From Parapedobacter sp037190485 (GTDB taxonomy: Bacteria > Bacteroidota > Bacteroidia > Sphingobacteriales > Sphingobacteriaceae): 64,000 bases of DNA. The position numbers and the translations under genes are program-made. This document shows, one piece after another, positions 15,592 through 25,402 of this stretch. Each line of letters opens with the position of its first letter. Position 1 is the first letter of the stretch. Below the pieces are notes generated by a model. That model was not told the DNA's origin, ran no database searches, and saw only the letters and a list, made by a program, of their open reading frames with translations. The stretch spans positions 186,001-250,000 of the forward strand of contig JBBCJB010000003.1 of NCBI GenBank assembly GCA_037190485.1. Reading direction: 5' to 3'.

Positions 15592-17661
15592 TTATTGGGA
15601 TTTATATTTCAGATAATTGTAAGTGTCTGTCTGCGCCCGGTGCCTGATCTTGTTCTTGGCGCCGATATAACGGTTATTGTTCAGCTGGTTGACCTCGCGC
15701 GCCTTGGTGTTGTCGCGCAACTGCATGTTGATGATGTCGCGGATTTCCTTGCGCACGCGGGCGTCGACAATCGGGAAGGCCACTTCCACGCGCCGATCGA
15801 CATTGCGTGTCATGAAGTCGGCCGACGAAAGGTAGATGGATTCTTCGCCTCCGTTCCCGAAAATCCAGACCCGGGCGTGCTCCAGGTAACGATCCACGAT
15901 GCTGCGCACGGTGATGCGCTCGCTGAACCCGGCCTGCCCAGGCACCAAGCAACACATACCCCGGATAATGAGCTGAATCGTAACCCCCGCATTATTTGCC
16001 TCATAAAGCTTCCCGATCAACGCTTCATCCGTGAGGCTGTTCATCTTCAGGATCATGTATCCCTTCTTCCCCGATTGTGCCAGGCCGATCTCGTTTTCGA
16101 TGAGCTGGTAAAGTCGCTCCCGCGTCTCCAGGGGCGACGCGATGATCGACGTGTAACCCCGGCGGAACGTTTGCTTTTCCAACCCCTTGAACAGGCGCTT
16201 CAGGTCGCCGGTGATGGAGGGATCGACCGTGAACAGGCTGTGATCGCAATAGATCTTGGCGGTCTTCTCGTTGAAATTGCCCGTGGCGAGGTTGGCATAG
16301 TAAACCAGCCCACGCTTCTCCCGGCGTGCGACGAGGCAAATCTTGGCATGTACTTTATACTCGACCACACCGATGTTGACGTTCACGCCGCCTTCCTCCA
16401 GTTTCCGCCGCCAGTAGATGTTGGCCTCCTCGTCAAAACGGGCCTTGAGTTCCAGCAAGCAATTGACCTTCTTGCCGTTTTGCGCGGCATTGATGAGCGC
16501 GTTGATGACACTGGAGTTTTCGGCGAGGCGGTATAGGCAGATATTGATTTCCCTGACCTTGGGGTCGATGGCGGCCTCGCGCAGGAAATGGACGATGTAG
16601 TCAAACGACTGGTAAGGCAGGTTGACCAAGTAATCGCGCTGCGCCATCTGGCTGAAGATGCTCCGGCCCAGGTCGAGGTTGCCCACGCGCAACTGTGGCA
16701 TGGGTGGGTATTCCAATGTGACGTCGCCTACGTTGGGAAAACCGATGAAGTCCTTGAAGTTGTGGTACCGCCCGCCGGGAATGAGCGCTTCGGGATCCAG
16801 CTGCATGTGCGATACCAGGTAATTGAGCGTATCCAGGGGGATGTCGCTGTCGTATAGCAATCGCATAGGCCTCCCCCTGTCTCGCCGCTGGAGGCTGCTC
16901 ATCAGCGTCTCGACAAATTTCTCGCTCACATTGGCGTCGATATCCAGCTCGGCATCCCGCGTGAGCTGGATGCTATGCGCCTCTACCGTATCGTAGGTGA
17001 AGATGAAGAAGAGGTCATCCAGGCAATATCGGATGATGTCATCCAGCAGGATGATGAACTTCAGCCCCTTGTTTTCGGGCAGGATCAGGAATCGGGAGAA
17101 GACCTTGGTGGGTATCTCCAGTAGCGCGTACTTGACCTTCTTGCGGAACGTCAGTTTGACGATGAAGTAGATTCGCCTGTCCTTGAGTTCGGGGAAGGAT
17201 TTGTTGGCGTCGTCGCCTTCAAGCATGATCGGCACCAGCGTTGGCAAGACCTGCCGCCGGAAATACGCGCGCACGTATTCGCCACGGCTTACATTCAACT
17301 GTCGATCGTTGATGATGAAAATCTTCTGCGCCTCAAGTTCCTTGATGATCTCGTGTTCATATAGGTAGTCAAACCGCTTCTCGAGCCTAACGACGATGTT
17401 CTTGATTTCATTGAGCGTCTTGCGCGGATTGAAACCGAGTATGGTCTTGGTTTTGTTGTTGATATCGACAAGGCGATTGAGCGTGGCTACCCGCACCCGG
17501 TAAAACTCATCGAGGTTTGACGAGAAGATGGCCAGGAACCGGAGTCGCTCGATGAGCGGCACGGTCTTGTCCGCTGCCTCTTGCAGCACGCGCTCGTTGA
17601 AAAACAACCAGCTGATCTCTCGGTTTATCAGGGGGAACTTGCGCTTCACAACTGTTAACAT
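15592..17661 (-). CDS. ppk: Polyphosphate kinase 1
   Basis: About 689 residues with all PPK1 parts: the N-terminal INREISWLFFNERVLQEA, the head domain, and two phospholipase-D-like catalytic domains. The autophosphorylated histidine is H438 in YKVHAKICLV; LELKARFDEEANI supplies conserved Arg/Asp/Glu. It transfers the gamma phosphate of ATP to growing polyphosphate chains. A TTG at 17679 and an ATG at 17676 would extend it by 6 or 5 residues; ATG 17661 (MLTVVKRKFP) is taken as nearest the conserved start. It precedes ppx by four bases. Confidence 0.95.
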   Translation of the reverse strand: MLTVVKRKFPLINREISWLFFNERVLQEAADKTVPLIERLRFLAIFSSNLDEFYRVRVATLNRLVDINNKTKTILGFNPRKTLNEIKNIVVRLEKRFDYLYEHEIIKELEAQKIFIINDRQLNVSRGEYVRAYFRRQVLPTLVPIMLEGDDANKSFPELKDRRIYFIVKLTFRKKVKYALLEIPTKVFSRFLILPENKGLKFIILLDDIIRYCLDDLFFIFTYDTVEAHSIQLTRDAELDIDANVSEKFVETLMSSLQRRDRGRPMRLLYDSDIPLDTLNYLVSHMQLDPEALIPGGRYHNFKDFIGFPNVGDVTLEYPPMPQLRVGNLDLGRSIFSQMAQRDYLVNLPYQSFDYIVHFLREAAIDPKVREINICLYRLAENSSVINALINAAQNGKKVNCLLELKARFDEEANIYWRRKLEEGGVNVNIGVVEYKVHAKICLVARREKRGLVYYANLATGNFNEKTAKIYCDHSLFTVDPSITGDLKRLFKGLEKQTFRRGYTSIIASPLETRERLYQLIENEIGLAQSGKKGYMILKMNSLTDEALIGKLYEANNAGVTIQLIIRGMCCLVPGQAGFSERITVRSIVDRYLEHARVWIFGNGGEESIYLSSADFMTRNVDRRVEVAFPIVDARVRKEIRDIINMQLRDNTKAREVNQLNNNRYIGAKNKIRHRAQTDTYNYLKYKSQ

Positions 17662-17782
17662 AGGGCCGTCTTGCATCAATGGGCCAATGATAACAATGCA
17701 ACGTGTTGTCTGTGTTAACCGTATGTTAAATCACGGTGACCGAACATCGTATCATCATCGGGCCATGCGACCGCGACGGCGG

Positions 17783-18826
17783 TTAGCCGGGGCGGCCGTC
17801 ATTCCAAGCCGACTGCTCCAGGATCTCTAGCTGCCAAATGATTTCTTCCGGTTTCACAGGAAACGGTTCGCCCCGCCGTATCTGGGCGAAAACGGCATTG
17901 AACAGGTCATTGTAATCGCCCTTGAGGGCTTCCCGATAGCGCATGTCGCGATCGCCATTCGCCTTGATGAGCGTAATCAACCCTTCCTTGCCTGGAGGCT
18001 CGATGCCATACTCCGGATCCTTCGGCGATATGCCCAGCTGAAGCTGCTCCTCCTGGACATCGCCCCTCGCTTTCTGGAACGACCCTTTCGTGCCGTGCAG
18101 CACATAGGCCGGAAGCGGGTTGGCCACCAGCAGGCTCGCGTGGATGAACACCGTGAACCCGTTGGGATAACTGAGGATCAACGTGGATACGTCATCGACC
18201 TCCGAACCTTTTCGGTGCGCCGAGGAAATCTTGATGCTCTTGTCGGGCTTCCCGAAAAGGCTGATCACCTGGTCGAGCAGGTGCGGGCCAAGATCGAAAA
18301 GCACCCCGCTGCCGGGAACGCGTTGTTCCTTGAACAATTTCGGCCCTTTCTCGGGGCGGTAGCGATCGAACCGTACATGCAGCTCGATCAATTCGCCCAG
18401 TACGTCCCGATCCACCACGCGCTTGAGCAGCTTGAAATCGCTGTCCCATCGACGGTTCTGGAAGACCATGATGTGCCGGTCCACTTTCTTGGCCAGGTCA
18501 AACAGTTTCTTGGCGGCCTTGCTGTCCGGCGCGAAGGGCTTTTCAACGAGGATGTGCTTGCCGGCTTTCAACGCCTTGGTGGCATAATCCACATGGGTGT
18601 CGTTCGGCGTGTTGACGATGACCAGCTCGATCTTGTCATCGGCCAGCAACTCGTCAACCGAATCGTAGCTGATTACGTCGGGATACCGTTGCTGGGCGCG
18701 CTTTTCGTGGCGCTCCACAACGGCCCGGAAATCGAATCGGGTTTTGTGGTGCACGAACGGTGCATGGAACACGCGCCCGGACATGCCATAAGACAATATA
18801 CCCGTAACGATGCTTTTCTTGGACAT
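17783..18826 (-). CDS. Gfo/Idh/MocA-family NAD(P)-dependent oxidoreductase
   Basis: 347 residues. The N-terminal Rossmann fold (GILSYGMSGRVFHAPFV) is an SYGMSG variant of the usual GxGxxG. ILVEKPFAPD carries the conserved EKP Lys. The C-terminal alpha/beta domain has GSGVLFDLGPHLLDQ. Family members oxidise or reduce sugars or cyclitols with NAD(P). The YGMSGRVFHAPF start is typical of the EKPFA/YvaA-like branch, but no sugar is indicated. ATG 18826 puts the start just before the first strand and 13 bp after the DUF4142 gene, suggesting co-transcription. Confidence 0.9.
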   Translation of the reverse strand: MSKKSIVTGILSYGMSGRVFHAPFVHHKTRFDFRAVVERHEKRAQQRYPDVISYDSVDELLADDKIELVIVNTPNDTHVDYATKALKAGKHILVEKPFAPDSKAAKKLFDLAKKVDRHIMVFQNRRWDSDFKLLKRVVDRDVLGELIELHVRFDRYRPEKGPKLFKEQRVPGSGVLFDLGPHLLDQVISLFGKPDKSIKISSAHRKGSEVDDVSTLILSYPNGFTVFIHASLLVANPLPAYVLHGTKGSFQKARGDVQEEQLQLGISPKDPEYGIEPPGKEGLITLIKANGDRDMRYREALKGDYNDLFNAVFAQIRRGEPFPVKPEEIIWQLEILEQSAWNDGRPG

Positions 18827-18839
18827 GCCTTGCGTTTGG

Positions 18840-19397
18840 TTAATGGTGTGCACCGTGGTCTTCCTGCCCGCCAGCGTCGGCATACAGGGTCTTTACAGCC
18901 GGCAACTGCTCGTGCGCGAAGTGCTGCACGGGCTTTACGGTGTTGCGGCTAGCGCGCTTGAACTGCTCCAGCATAAGGGCTTGTTCGTGTTGCACGTGTG
19001 CAATATAGGCCTCGCTGTCGAAGCCTGCGATACTGTCTGCTGCAAAATGATGCGGCACCTGGAATGCCGGCATGCCCGGATCGGGCAAGACGACGTACAA
19101 GCCCGTAGCCAACTCCTGCAACCCGGGGATGATTTCACGATAGGTCTCGATGACGCGACCAGCCAAGGCCTTGGCCTGTGCGGAGGCAGCCGAAGATTGT
19201 ACGTATTTGGCCAACTCGGTTTCGAGAACCGCCTTTTCATGACCGGTCTTGAGGAACGTGAAACCCTCGCTGTCCACATCGGTGGCATTCGCGTAGAGCT
19301 TGTTCCGGCTCACGGCTTCGCCATCGTGGAGCGTACAGGATCCGAACGTAAACGCGACGACCGATGCCGCGACCAAAGAAGTGTGTCTAATTTTCAT
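18840..19397 (-). CDS. DUF4142-domain lipoprotein
   Basis: 185 residues, with a lipoprotein signal ending in AFTFGSC (Cys20). The DUF4142 helical bundle follows: FLKTGHEKAVLETELAKYVQSSAASAQAKALAGRVIETYREI, then a HVQHEQALMLEQFKRASRNT...FAHEQLPAVKTLYADA pattern. DUF4142 resembles ferritin-like four-helix bundles, but metal ligands are not confirmed. The C-terminal tail HGAHH is His-rich. Located in the periplasm or outer membrane; function unknown. Confidence 0.85.
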   Translation of the reverse strand: MKIRHTSLVAASVVAFTFGSCTLHDGEAVSRNKLYANATDVDSEGFTFLKTGHEKAVLETELAKYVQSSAASAQAKALAGRVIETYREIIPGLQELATGLYVVLPDPGMPAFQVPHHFAADSIAGFDSEAYIAHVQHEQALMLEQFKRASRNTVKPVQHFAHEQLPAVKTLYADAGGQEDHGAHH

Positions 19398-19425
19398 TAC
19401 CTATGCGATTAATGCGTTAGTGCAG

Positions 19426-19433
19426 CAAACTTA
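19426..19433 (-). promoter_or_regulatory. -7 element (TAAGTTTG) for the DUF4142/oxidoreductase pair
   Basis: TAAGTTTG on the minus strand lies 28 bases before the ATG at 19397. A second match, TATTTTTG, lies slightly further upstream. No clear -33 partner was seen. Confidence 0.35.
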
Positions 19434-19448
19434 GGCAAAAATACGCGA

Positions 19449-22025
19449 TTACGCAAGGTTCCTGCCCGCATTCACGACACCGTAGACCGTACGGGTAACC
19501 AATTTGGAGAATATCTCCGCCTCCGCCTCGTCGAGTTCGCCCTTCCGCAATTTGCTGATGGCGTAATGCTGGATGATCAGTAACGGCAACACGATTTTCT
19601 CGCGCATGGCGATTGACTCGCGCTCCACCGGATAGTCGGCCATAAGCGCCTTGGTGCCGCTCAGTTTCAGCACATACCGCTTGGTGCGTTCATACTCATC
19701 GCGCATGCCTTGCCAAAAGCCGCCGAACACGTCGTCCTCCTTGATGTAGGATGTGAGTCCGAAGTTCGACTTGGACATGGACATCATGCAATTGTCGATG
19801 ATGGTCTTGAACATGCCCGAGGTCTCGTAGAGCTCCCGCACCTGGTCCCACTGGCCGGTTTCTTCGGCGTGCTGGAGCGCGGATCCCACACCATAGAAAC
19901 CAGCGATATTTTGCTTTAATTGCGCCCATGCCGTTACGAAGCTGATCGCGCGTAGGTCTTCCAGCCGAAGTTCCTTATCGGAATTGCGTTTCACGGGCCT
20001 GCTGCTGATGTTGATCTGCGAAAGGAATTTGAGCGGGCTGAATTTCTCCAGGTATTGGAGGAACAGCGGATCGTGGCGCAAGGCCAAGAACCGCTCGTGG
20101 CTCACGTGGGCCATCTCGTCGATCAATTGCTTCTTCTCGGTTGACAGCGTATCGCCATCCCGCTGGCTGAGGTGCGAGGCAAGACCGGCATGCAGCAGCT
20201 GCTCGATGTTGTAGTTGGCTGTATCCAGCGAACCGTATTGGCTGCTGATGGTCTGCCCTTGGATCGTAAGCTGGATGTGGTCATTGGCGATTTCGCGCCC
20301 CATCGACGCGTAGAACCGTTGGGTTTTGCCGCCGCCCCGTGCGGGCGGGCCTCCCCTCCCATCGAAGAATACCAAGTCTACTGCATAGCGGCGTGCCAAG
20401 GCGGTCAGCTCCACCTTGGCCTTGTAGATGGACCAATTGGCCATGAGGTATCCCCCGTCCTTGGTGCTATCTGAAAACCCGAGCATGATTGTCTGCTGGT
20501 TGCCGCGCAATTTGAGGTGATCCTGGTACCGGGGATGCGTGTACAGGGCTTCCATGACCGTAGCGGCACGGTCCAGGTCGTCAACCGTCTCGAAAAGCGG
20601 CACGAAATCGATGTGCAGGGTATCGTTCTGCCAGCCGCTCCACAGGAACAGCTCCTTCAACGACAGGATATCGGAAGCCTGCTGGCAATTGCTGATGATG
20701 AACCGCTGGGCGGCGCGTTCGCCTCCCCACTCCTGGATTTCCCTGATCAAGCGGATGGCGTCAAGCGTATCGGCCACCAACGCGGCACTATCGCTTCCCG
20801 GGGCCAGGTCCTGCGCTTGGAATTTGAATGCCCGTTGCTTTCCTTGCTCGTCCAACTGCTCGAAATCGGTCGCGATGCCGACCTGTTGGGCGTATTGCTC
20901 GCGCAGGTGGGCATGCGCCTGCCGGATTACGCGGCTGTCCTGGCGGATATCCAACGTCGCGAAGAAGCATCCAAACGTCTTCACCTTGCGCAACAGGTCA
21001 TCGACCAGTTCCACGAACAGGCCATCGTGATAGTCAATCAGCACGCGCTTGATTTCCTTGAGGTTATGCACGATGACCGACTTCTCGTTCTCGGGTTGCT
21101 CCGAAGGGTTGAAACTATTCTCGTAAAACCGATCCTGCAACACATCCATGTACTTCTCGACACCCTTGAACGTGATTCGACGTTTTAGGCGGCGGAAGTC
21201 GCGGTAGTAACACCTGAACAGGATGGTGCGCAGCAGGACGGCCACGCGTCGGGTACTCTCCACCGTCACGTTGGGGTTGCCGTCGCGATCCCCACCCGGC
21301 CAGAAACCCAATTCGACCAATTGCTTATTGCCATCGACGGGCAAATCGAACTCGTCATCGATCTTGGCTTGAATGGCCGAAGCGACCGGGTAGAACACGT
21401 TTTCCAGGAACCACGCCAAACTGATGGCTTCGTCCACCGGGGTCGGCTTTTCCTTCTTCATGAACGGGGTCTTGCCCAGCTGCTGCAAGAGCAAGTGGAT
21501 GTTGTTGATGTCGTTGCGCTTCAGCGCTTCGGTCAAATCGGTGATGATGGACAGGACAGGCCCCGGGTAGAATTGCGTCGGGTGGGCGGTAAGCACCAGC
21601 CTGAGCGAAAAATCGTTCAATTTCTTGACCAGCTTGTCGCGCAGCTCCTTGTTGTTCTCGGTTTGCTTGAAGACGGAATCCAGCAGCCCAGCCTCATCCG
21701 AACGCCCGGTCTTGCCGAAAGCGGCATCCTCGACCGCATCGAACAGGACCACTTGCCGCTCGATGTATTGGATGATCCTGAACAGCAGGTCAATCCGGTC
21801 CGACTCGCGGACATACTGTTCGTATTGCCCAAAGAAACTCTCGATGATCGCTTCCGGATCGAGTTTCGAAGCCACGCCACGCTCGCAATGCGTCGTGAAG
21901 AAGGGCAGCAGGGTTCCCGTGTGCTTTACCTGATAAAACGGCAACGTCATGAACAGGCTATTGAACAGCTCGAATCGCGTGAGCACCTCGCTTTCGAAGA
22001 TGGCTTGTTTCTTACTTAAATTCAT
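19449..22025 (-). CDS. ppc: Phosphoenolpyruvate carboxylase
   Basis: 858 residues. Catalytic H148 lies in VLTAHPTQ. Further signatures are GGDRDGNPNVT, the second-active-site FDGRGGPPARGGGKT, and GFSDSTKDGGYLMANW with the active-site Lys. It carboxylates PEP to oxaloacetate to refill the TCA cycle. The C-terminal tail ends VYGVVNAGRNLA, where other PEPCs have a QNTG-type end, so the C-terminus is of the divergent Bacteroidota kind. It is transcribed divergently from the FUSC gene. Confidence 0.95.
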   Translation of the reverse strand: MNLSKKQAIFESEVLTRFELFNSLFMTLPFYQVKHTGTLLPFFTTHCERGVASKLDPEAIIESFFGQYEQYVRESDRIDLLFRIIQYIERQVVLFDAVEDAAFGKTGRSDEAGLLDSVFKQTENNKELRDKLVKKLNDFSLRLVLTAHPTQFYPGPVLSIITDLTEALKRNDINNIHLLLQQLGKTPFMKKEKPTPVDEAISLAWFLENVFYPVASAIQAKIDDEFDLPVDGNKQLVELGFWPGGDRDGNPNVTVESTRRVAVLLRTILFRCYYRDFRRLKRRITFKGVEKYMDVLQDRFYENSFNPSEQPENEKSVIVHNLKEIKRVLIDYHDGLFVELVDDLLRKVKTFGCFFATLDIRQDSRVIRQAHAHLREQYAQQVGIATDFEQLDEQGKQRAFKFQAQDLAPGSDSAALVADTLDAIRLIREIQEWGGERAAQRFIISNCQQASDILSLKELFLWSGWQNDTLHIDFVPLFETVDDLDRAATVMEALYTHPRYQDHLKLRGNQQTIMLGFSDSTKDGGYLMANWSIYKAKVELTALARRYAVDLVFFDGRGGPPARGGGKTQRFYASMGREIANDHIQLTIQGQTISSQYGSLDTANYNIEQLLHAGLASHLSQRDGDTLSTEKKQLIDEMAHVSHERFLALRHDPLFLQYLEKFSPLKFLSQINISSRPVKRNSDKELRLEDLRAISFVTAWAQLKQNIAGFYGVGSALQHAEETGQWDQVRELYETSGMFKTIIDNCMMSMSKSNFGLTSYIKEDDVFGGFWQGMRDEYERTKRYVLKLSGTKALMADYPVERESIAMREKIVLPLLIIQHYAISKLRKGELDEAEAEIFSKLVTRTVYGVVNAGRNLA

Positions 22026-22074
22026 CCGGTGGAATCTTTTTATTCGGGAATGCCCGACAAACTAATCAAACAGC

Positions 22075-22082
22075 CAAATGTA
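22075..22082 (-). promoter_or_regulatory. -7 element (TACATTTG) upstream of ppc
   Basis: TACATTTG on the minus strand lies 49 bases before the ppc ATG, in the AT-rich 174-bp divergent intergenic region. No clean -33 box is visible. Confidence 0.35.
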
Positions 22083-22173
22083 TGGGTTTTTATCCGAAAA
22101 ACACACATTTCATTGCAATAATATCAAGGAATTTAGCAAAAAATTAAAAATAAAACAACTCGCTTATTTTGCC

Positions 22174-22181
22174 TACTTTTG
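22174..22181 (+). promoter_or_regulatory. -7 element (TACTTTTG) upstream of the FUSC gene
   Basis: TACTTTTG lies 18 bases before the ATG at 22200, matching TAnnTTTG. It makes the upstream in-frame TTG at 22179 an unlikely start, since that codon overlaps the box. The -33 match is poor. Confidence 0.4.
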
Positions 22182-22199
22182 CTTGACGATTCGTCTATC

Positions 22200-24362
22200 A
22201 TGAAGAAGGCGCAGGAAATCCAGAATTTTTTCTACAGTCAGTATTTTGCCGATGGCCTGCGGATCACGTTCGGCACGGTCATCCCGGCGCTGATCTTTTC
22301 CTGGCTCGGCAACCTCCAGGTGGGCATCACCATTTCACTGGGGGCCATGGCCGTGGGGCTTTCGGATACCCCAGGACCCTTGACGCACCGCAGGAACGGC
22401 ATGCTGCTGTGCACCGCCGTGGTGTTGGTCTCTGCCCTCATCACCAATGCGATCAATGGTTTCCCGGCCCTGCTCACCGTAGCCATCGTCGCGCTGAGTT
22501 TCTTCTTTTCGATGTTTGCGGTGTATGGTGCACGGGCATCCACCGTGGGGATGATGGGTATGCTCATCATGGTGCTCAATACCGACGACATCGGCAACTC
22601 ACCCATCGACGTGCTCACGCATATCGCCTATATCCTGCTGGGCTGCATCTGGTACCTGTTGTGGAGTCTCTCCCTGCACCATGTACGGCCCTATCGCCAA
22701 GCGCAGCAGGAACTTGCCGAATCCATCCAGAACGTGGCCGACTACATCCGCATCAAGGCCAAATTCTACGACACCGAATCCGATACGGAAAAAAACTACC
22801 GCGACCTGATCGAACTCCAGGTCATCATCAGCGAACACCAGGACAATGTGCGCGATCAACTGTTCAGGAGCAAAAAGATCATCCGCGACACCACCAAGAT
22901 CGGCAGATTGCTCATCTTGATCTTTACCGACATCGTCGACCTGTTCGAGCAAAGTACGGCCACGCACTACGACTACGACGCCATCCGCCAGCGATTCGGT
23001 CCAACCGGCGTGTTGCCGCATTTCCACGTCACCATCCGGCGGATCGGCAACGAATTGGAGCACCTGGCCTACCAGCTCAACGCCAACAGGAAACCCAAGG
23101 CGCTGTACCACTTCAAGACCGACCTGGAGCGCCTGCGCGCGGCCATCGACAAGGTGGAGAAAACGCATGACATGAATACGCTGCCATTGAAAAAGATCTT
23201 GATCAACGTGCGTAACCTGGTGCAGCGCATCGGCAACATCTATGATTATTTCGATCGCGAATCGAAAAACGCATTCAAGCGCGAAGAGACCGACCTGAGC
23301 CGGTTCATCGAGCACAAGGCCATCGATTTCAAGCAGCTGCGAGAAAACCTGACGCTGAAGTCGACGTTGTTCAGGCACGCCGTACGCATGGCCGTGGTCA
23401 TGGGCATCGGTTATGCGCTGTCGTTGGTGATCAACGTGGGCACGCACAGCTATTGGATCTTGCTCACCATCATGGTAATCCTGAAACCGGGTTTCAGCCT
23501 CACCAAGCAGCGGAACTTCCAGCGGCTCATCGGCACGATCATCGGCGGTATCGGCGGTGCCCTGATCCTGATGCTCGTCCAAGACGAAACCTCGCTGTTC
23601 GTCCTGCTCCTGCTATTCATGGTGGCGACCTACAGCCTCATCCGCATCAACTACATCGTCAGCGTGATGTTCATGACGCCCTATATCCTCATCCTGTTCG
23701 GTTTCCTGGACATGAATACGCTGTCCGTGTTGCGCGAACGCATCGTCGACACGCTGATCGGCTCCGGGCTGGCCTTTTTCTCCAGCTATATCGTGCTACC
23801 CAACTGGGAAAGCGCCCAGGTGCGTGGCACGATGCGCAAACTGCTGATCGCCAATTACCGCTATATCGCCCAGGCGCTCAACATCATCGCCGGCTATCCC
23901 TGGAGTGTCACGGACTACAAACTCGCGCGCAAAGAGGTCTACATCGCCACGGCCAACATGGCTTCGGCCTTCCAGCGCATGATCACGGAACCGAAGAACA
24001 AACAGCGTGACGCCAAAGAGGTGAATAAATTCGTGGTGTTCAACCACATCCTGTCGTCCTATTCCGTGACCCTGCTCAACAACGTGAAAGGTGCCGACCA
24101 TGCGTCCCTCACGGGCGAGCATGTAAAGCTGATCCGGAAAACGCTGTTCCTCCTCGCACAGACCGTCCGCCTCTTCGAAGCGGAAGATGACGATGAGGAA
24201 TTCCATGAAATCGACGTGGAAACCCCGGCGGACATCGATGCCAACAACATCGATTCGGAAGAGTCTCGGCTCATCACCGACCAGCTCCAATTCCTCAACC
24301 GGATCGCCGCCGACCTGAATAAGACCAGCGACCGATTGGTCAAGCGGCAGCTTTCCGATTAA
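22200..24362 (+). CDS. FUSC-family (YccS/YhfK-like) inner-membrane protein
   Basis: 720 residues in the duplicated FUSC layout. A first membrane block (about 15-150) has GLRITFGTVIPALIFSWLG and SLGAMAVGLSDTPGPLTHRRNGM. A long soluble helical region follows (about 160-390). A second membrane block (about 395-540) has LFRHAVRMAVVMGIGYAL and ILLTIMVILKPGFSLTKQRN. A cytosolic tail with an acidic stretch closes the protein. Relatives include aromatic-acid and fusaric-acid efflux proteins; the substrate here is unknown. It stands alone, divergent from ppc. Confidence 0.85.
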   Translation: MKKAQEIQNFFYSQYFADGLRITFGTVIPALIFSWLGNLQVGITISLGAMAVGLSDTPGPLTHRRNGMLLCTAVVLVSALITNAINGFPALLTVAIVALSFFFSMFAVYGARASTVGMMGMLIMVLNTDDIGNSPIDVLTHIAYILLGCIWYLLWSLSLHHVRPYRQAQQELAESIQNVADYIRIKAKFYDTESDTEKNYRDLIELQVIISEHQDNVRDQLFRSKKIIRDTTKIGRLLILIFTDIVDLFEQSTATHYDYDAIRQRFGPTGVLPHFHVTIRRIGNELEHLAYQLNANRKPKALYHFKTDLERLRAAIDKVEKTHDMNTLPLKKILINVRNLVQRIGNIYDYFDRESKNAFKREETDLSRFIEHKAIDFKQLRENLTLKSTLFRHAVRMAVVMGIGYALSLVINVGTHSYWILLTIMVILKPGFSLTKQRNFQRLIGTIIGGIGGALILMLVQDETSLFVLLLLFMVATYSLIRINYIVSVMFMTPYILILFGFLDMNTLSVLRERIVDTLIGSGLAFFSSYIVLPNWESAQVRGTMRKLLIANYRYIAQALNIIAGYPWSVTDYKLARKEVYIATANMASAFQRMITEPKNKQRDAKEVNKFVVFNHILSSYSVTLLNNVKGADHASLTGEHVKLIRKTLFLLAQTVRLFEAEDDDEEFHEIDVETPADIDANNIDSEESRLITDQLQFLNRIAADLNKTSDRLVKRQLSD

Positions 24363-24365
24363 ATG

Positions 24366-24397
24366 TTTTGATTTGGCTCGGTGCTCACGTATCTTTG
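24366..24397 (+). promoter_or_regulatory. Promoter of ypdA
   Basis: TTTTG (24366-24370), a 19-base spacer and TATCTTTG (24390-24397) match the Bacteroidota consensus closely. The box ends six bases before the ATG at 24404, implying a leaderless or nearly leaderless mRNA. Confidence 0.6.
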
Positions 24398-24403
24398 CGA
24401 TAC

Positions 24404-25396
24404 ATGAACGCATCTCCCATTCCGTACGACATCCTGATCATCGGCGGCGGCCCGATCGGGCTGGCCTGTGGCATCGCCGCCAAATCAGCTGGCCTGACCT
24501 ACCTGATCGTCGAAAAAGGATGCCTGGTCAATTCCCTGTACCGGTATCCACAAAACATGACGTTTTTCTCCACCTCCGAGCGATTGGAAATCGGCGGCGT
24601 ACCGTTCGTATCCACGCATCCGAAACCGAAACGGGCCGAGGCGCTCGAGTACTACCGCCGCGTCAAGGACAAATTCGGGCTGGATGTGCGCTTGTTCGAG
24701 GAAGTGCTCGCGGTGCGCAGCGGCGGAAACGGCTTCACCGTCGAAACGACCAAATCGGCGTACGAAGCCGAAAACGTGGTGGTCGCCACCGGATTCTACG
24801 ACATCCCATGCACCTTGGACGTCCCCGGCGAAGATTTGCCGAAGGTAAGTCACTATTACCACGACCCGCACTATTATGCCGGGCAGAACGTGGTGGTGGT
24901 GGGTGCCAGCAACTCGTCGATTGACGCTGCATTGGAAACGTTCCGGAAAGGTGCGGACGTGACGCTGGTGGCACGCGGCGATGGCATCGGTGCACGGGTG
25001 AAGTACTGGGTGCGGCCCGACATGGAAAACCGCATCGCCAACGGGGAGATACGTGCGCTGTTCAACAGTCGGATCACCGCAATCCGCCCGGCGGAAGTGG
25101 ACATCATGACACCCGACGGCCCCATAACCATCGAGAATGATTTCGTGCTGGCACTCACGGGTTACAAGCCCGATTTCGCCTTCCTGGAAAAGATAGGCAT
25201 CACCTTGGGCAATGATGCGGCGCGCGAACCGATCCACGACCCGCAGACCATGGAAACGGACATCAATGGGCTCTTCCTGGCCGGCGTGGTGTGCGGCGGG
25301 ATGCACACCCACCGGTGGTTCATCGAAAACTCGCGCGCGCACGCCGACCAAATCATCGGCCGGATACTGGAAGTCAACAAGTCAAAAAGCCGGTAA
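24404..25396 (+). CDS. ypdA: YpdA-family FAD/NAD(P) disulfide reductase
   Basis: 330 residues with two dinucleotide-binding motifs: FAD site IIGGGPIGLACGIAA (10-24) and NADPH site VVVVGASNSSIDAAL. The Cys-x-x-Cys of thioredoxin reductase is absent; NSLYRYPQNMTFFSTSERLEIG is the YpdA-typical stretch. In Firmicutes YpdA reduces bacillithiol disulfide, and homologues occur in bacillithiol-making Bacteroidota. Whether this organism makes bacillithiol cannot be judged from the window. The nearby promoter fixes ATG 24404. It converges on the TetR gene with six bases between. Confidence 0.85.
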   Translation: MNASPIPYDILIIGGGPIGLACGIAAKSAGLTYLIVEKGCLVNSLYRYPQNMTFFSTSERLEIGGVPFVSTHPKPKRAEALEYYRRVKDKFGLDVRLFEEVLAVRSGGNGFTVETTKSAYEAENVVVATGFYDIPCTLDVPGEDLPKVSHYYHDPHYYAGQNVVVVGASNSSIDAALETFRKGADVTLVARGDGIGARVKYWVRPDMENRIANGEIRALFNSRITAIRPAEVDIMTPDGPITIENDFVLALTGYKPDFAFLEKIGITLGNDAAREPIHDPQTMETDINGLFLAGVVCGGMHTHRWFIENSRAHADQIIGRILEVNKSKSR

Positions 25397-25402
25397 TGCC
25401 TA

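Noticed and set aside
15424..16536. 370-codon plus-strand open frame opposite ppk/ppx
   Set aside because: Antisense shadow of two well-supported genes; no recognisable motif.
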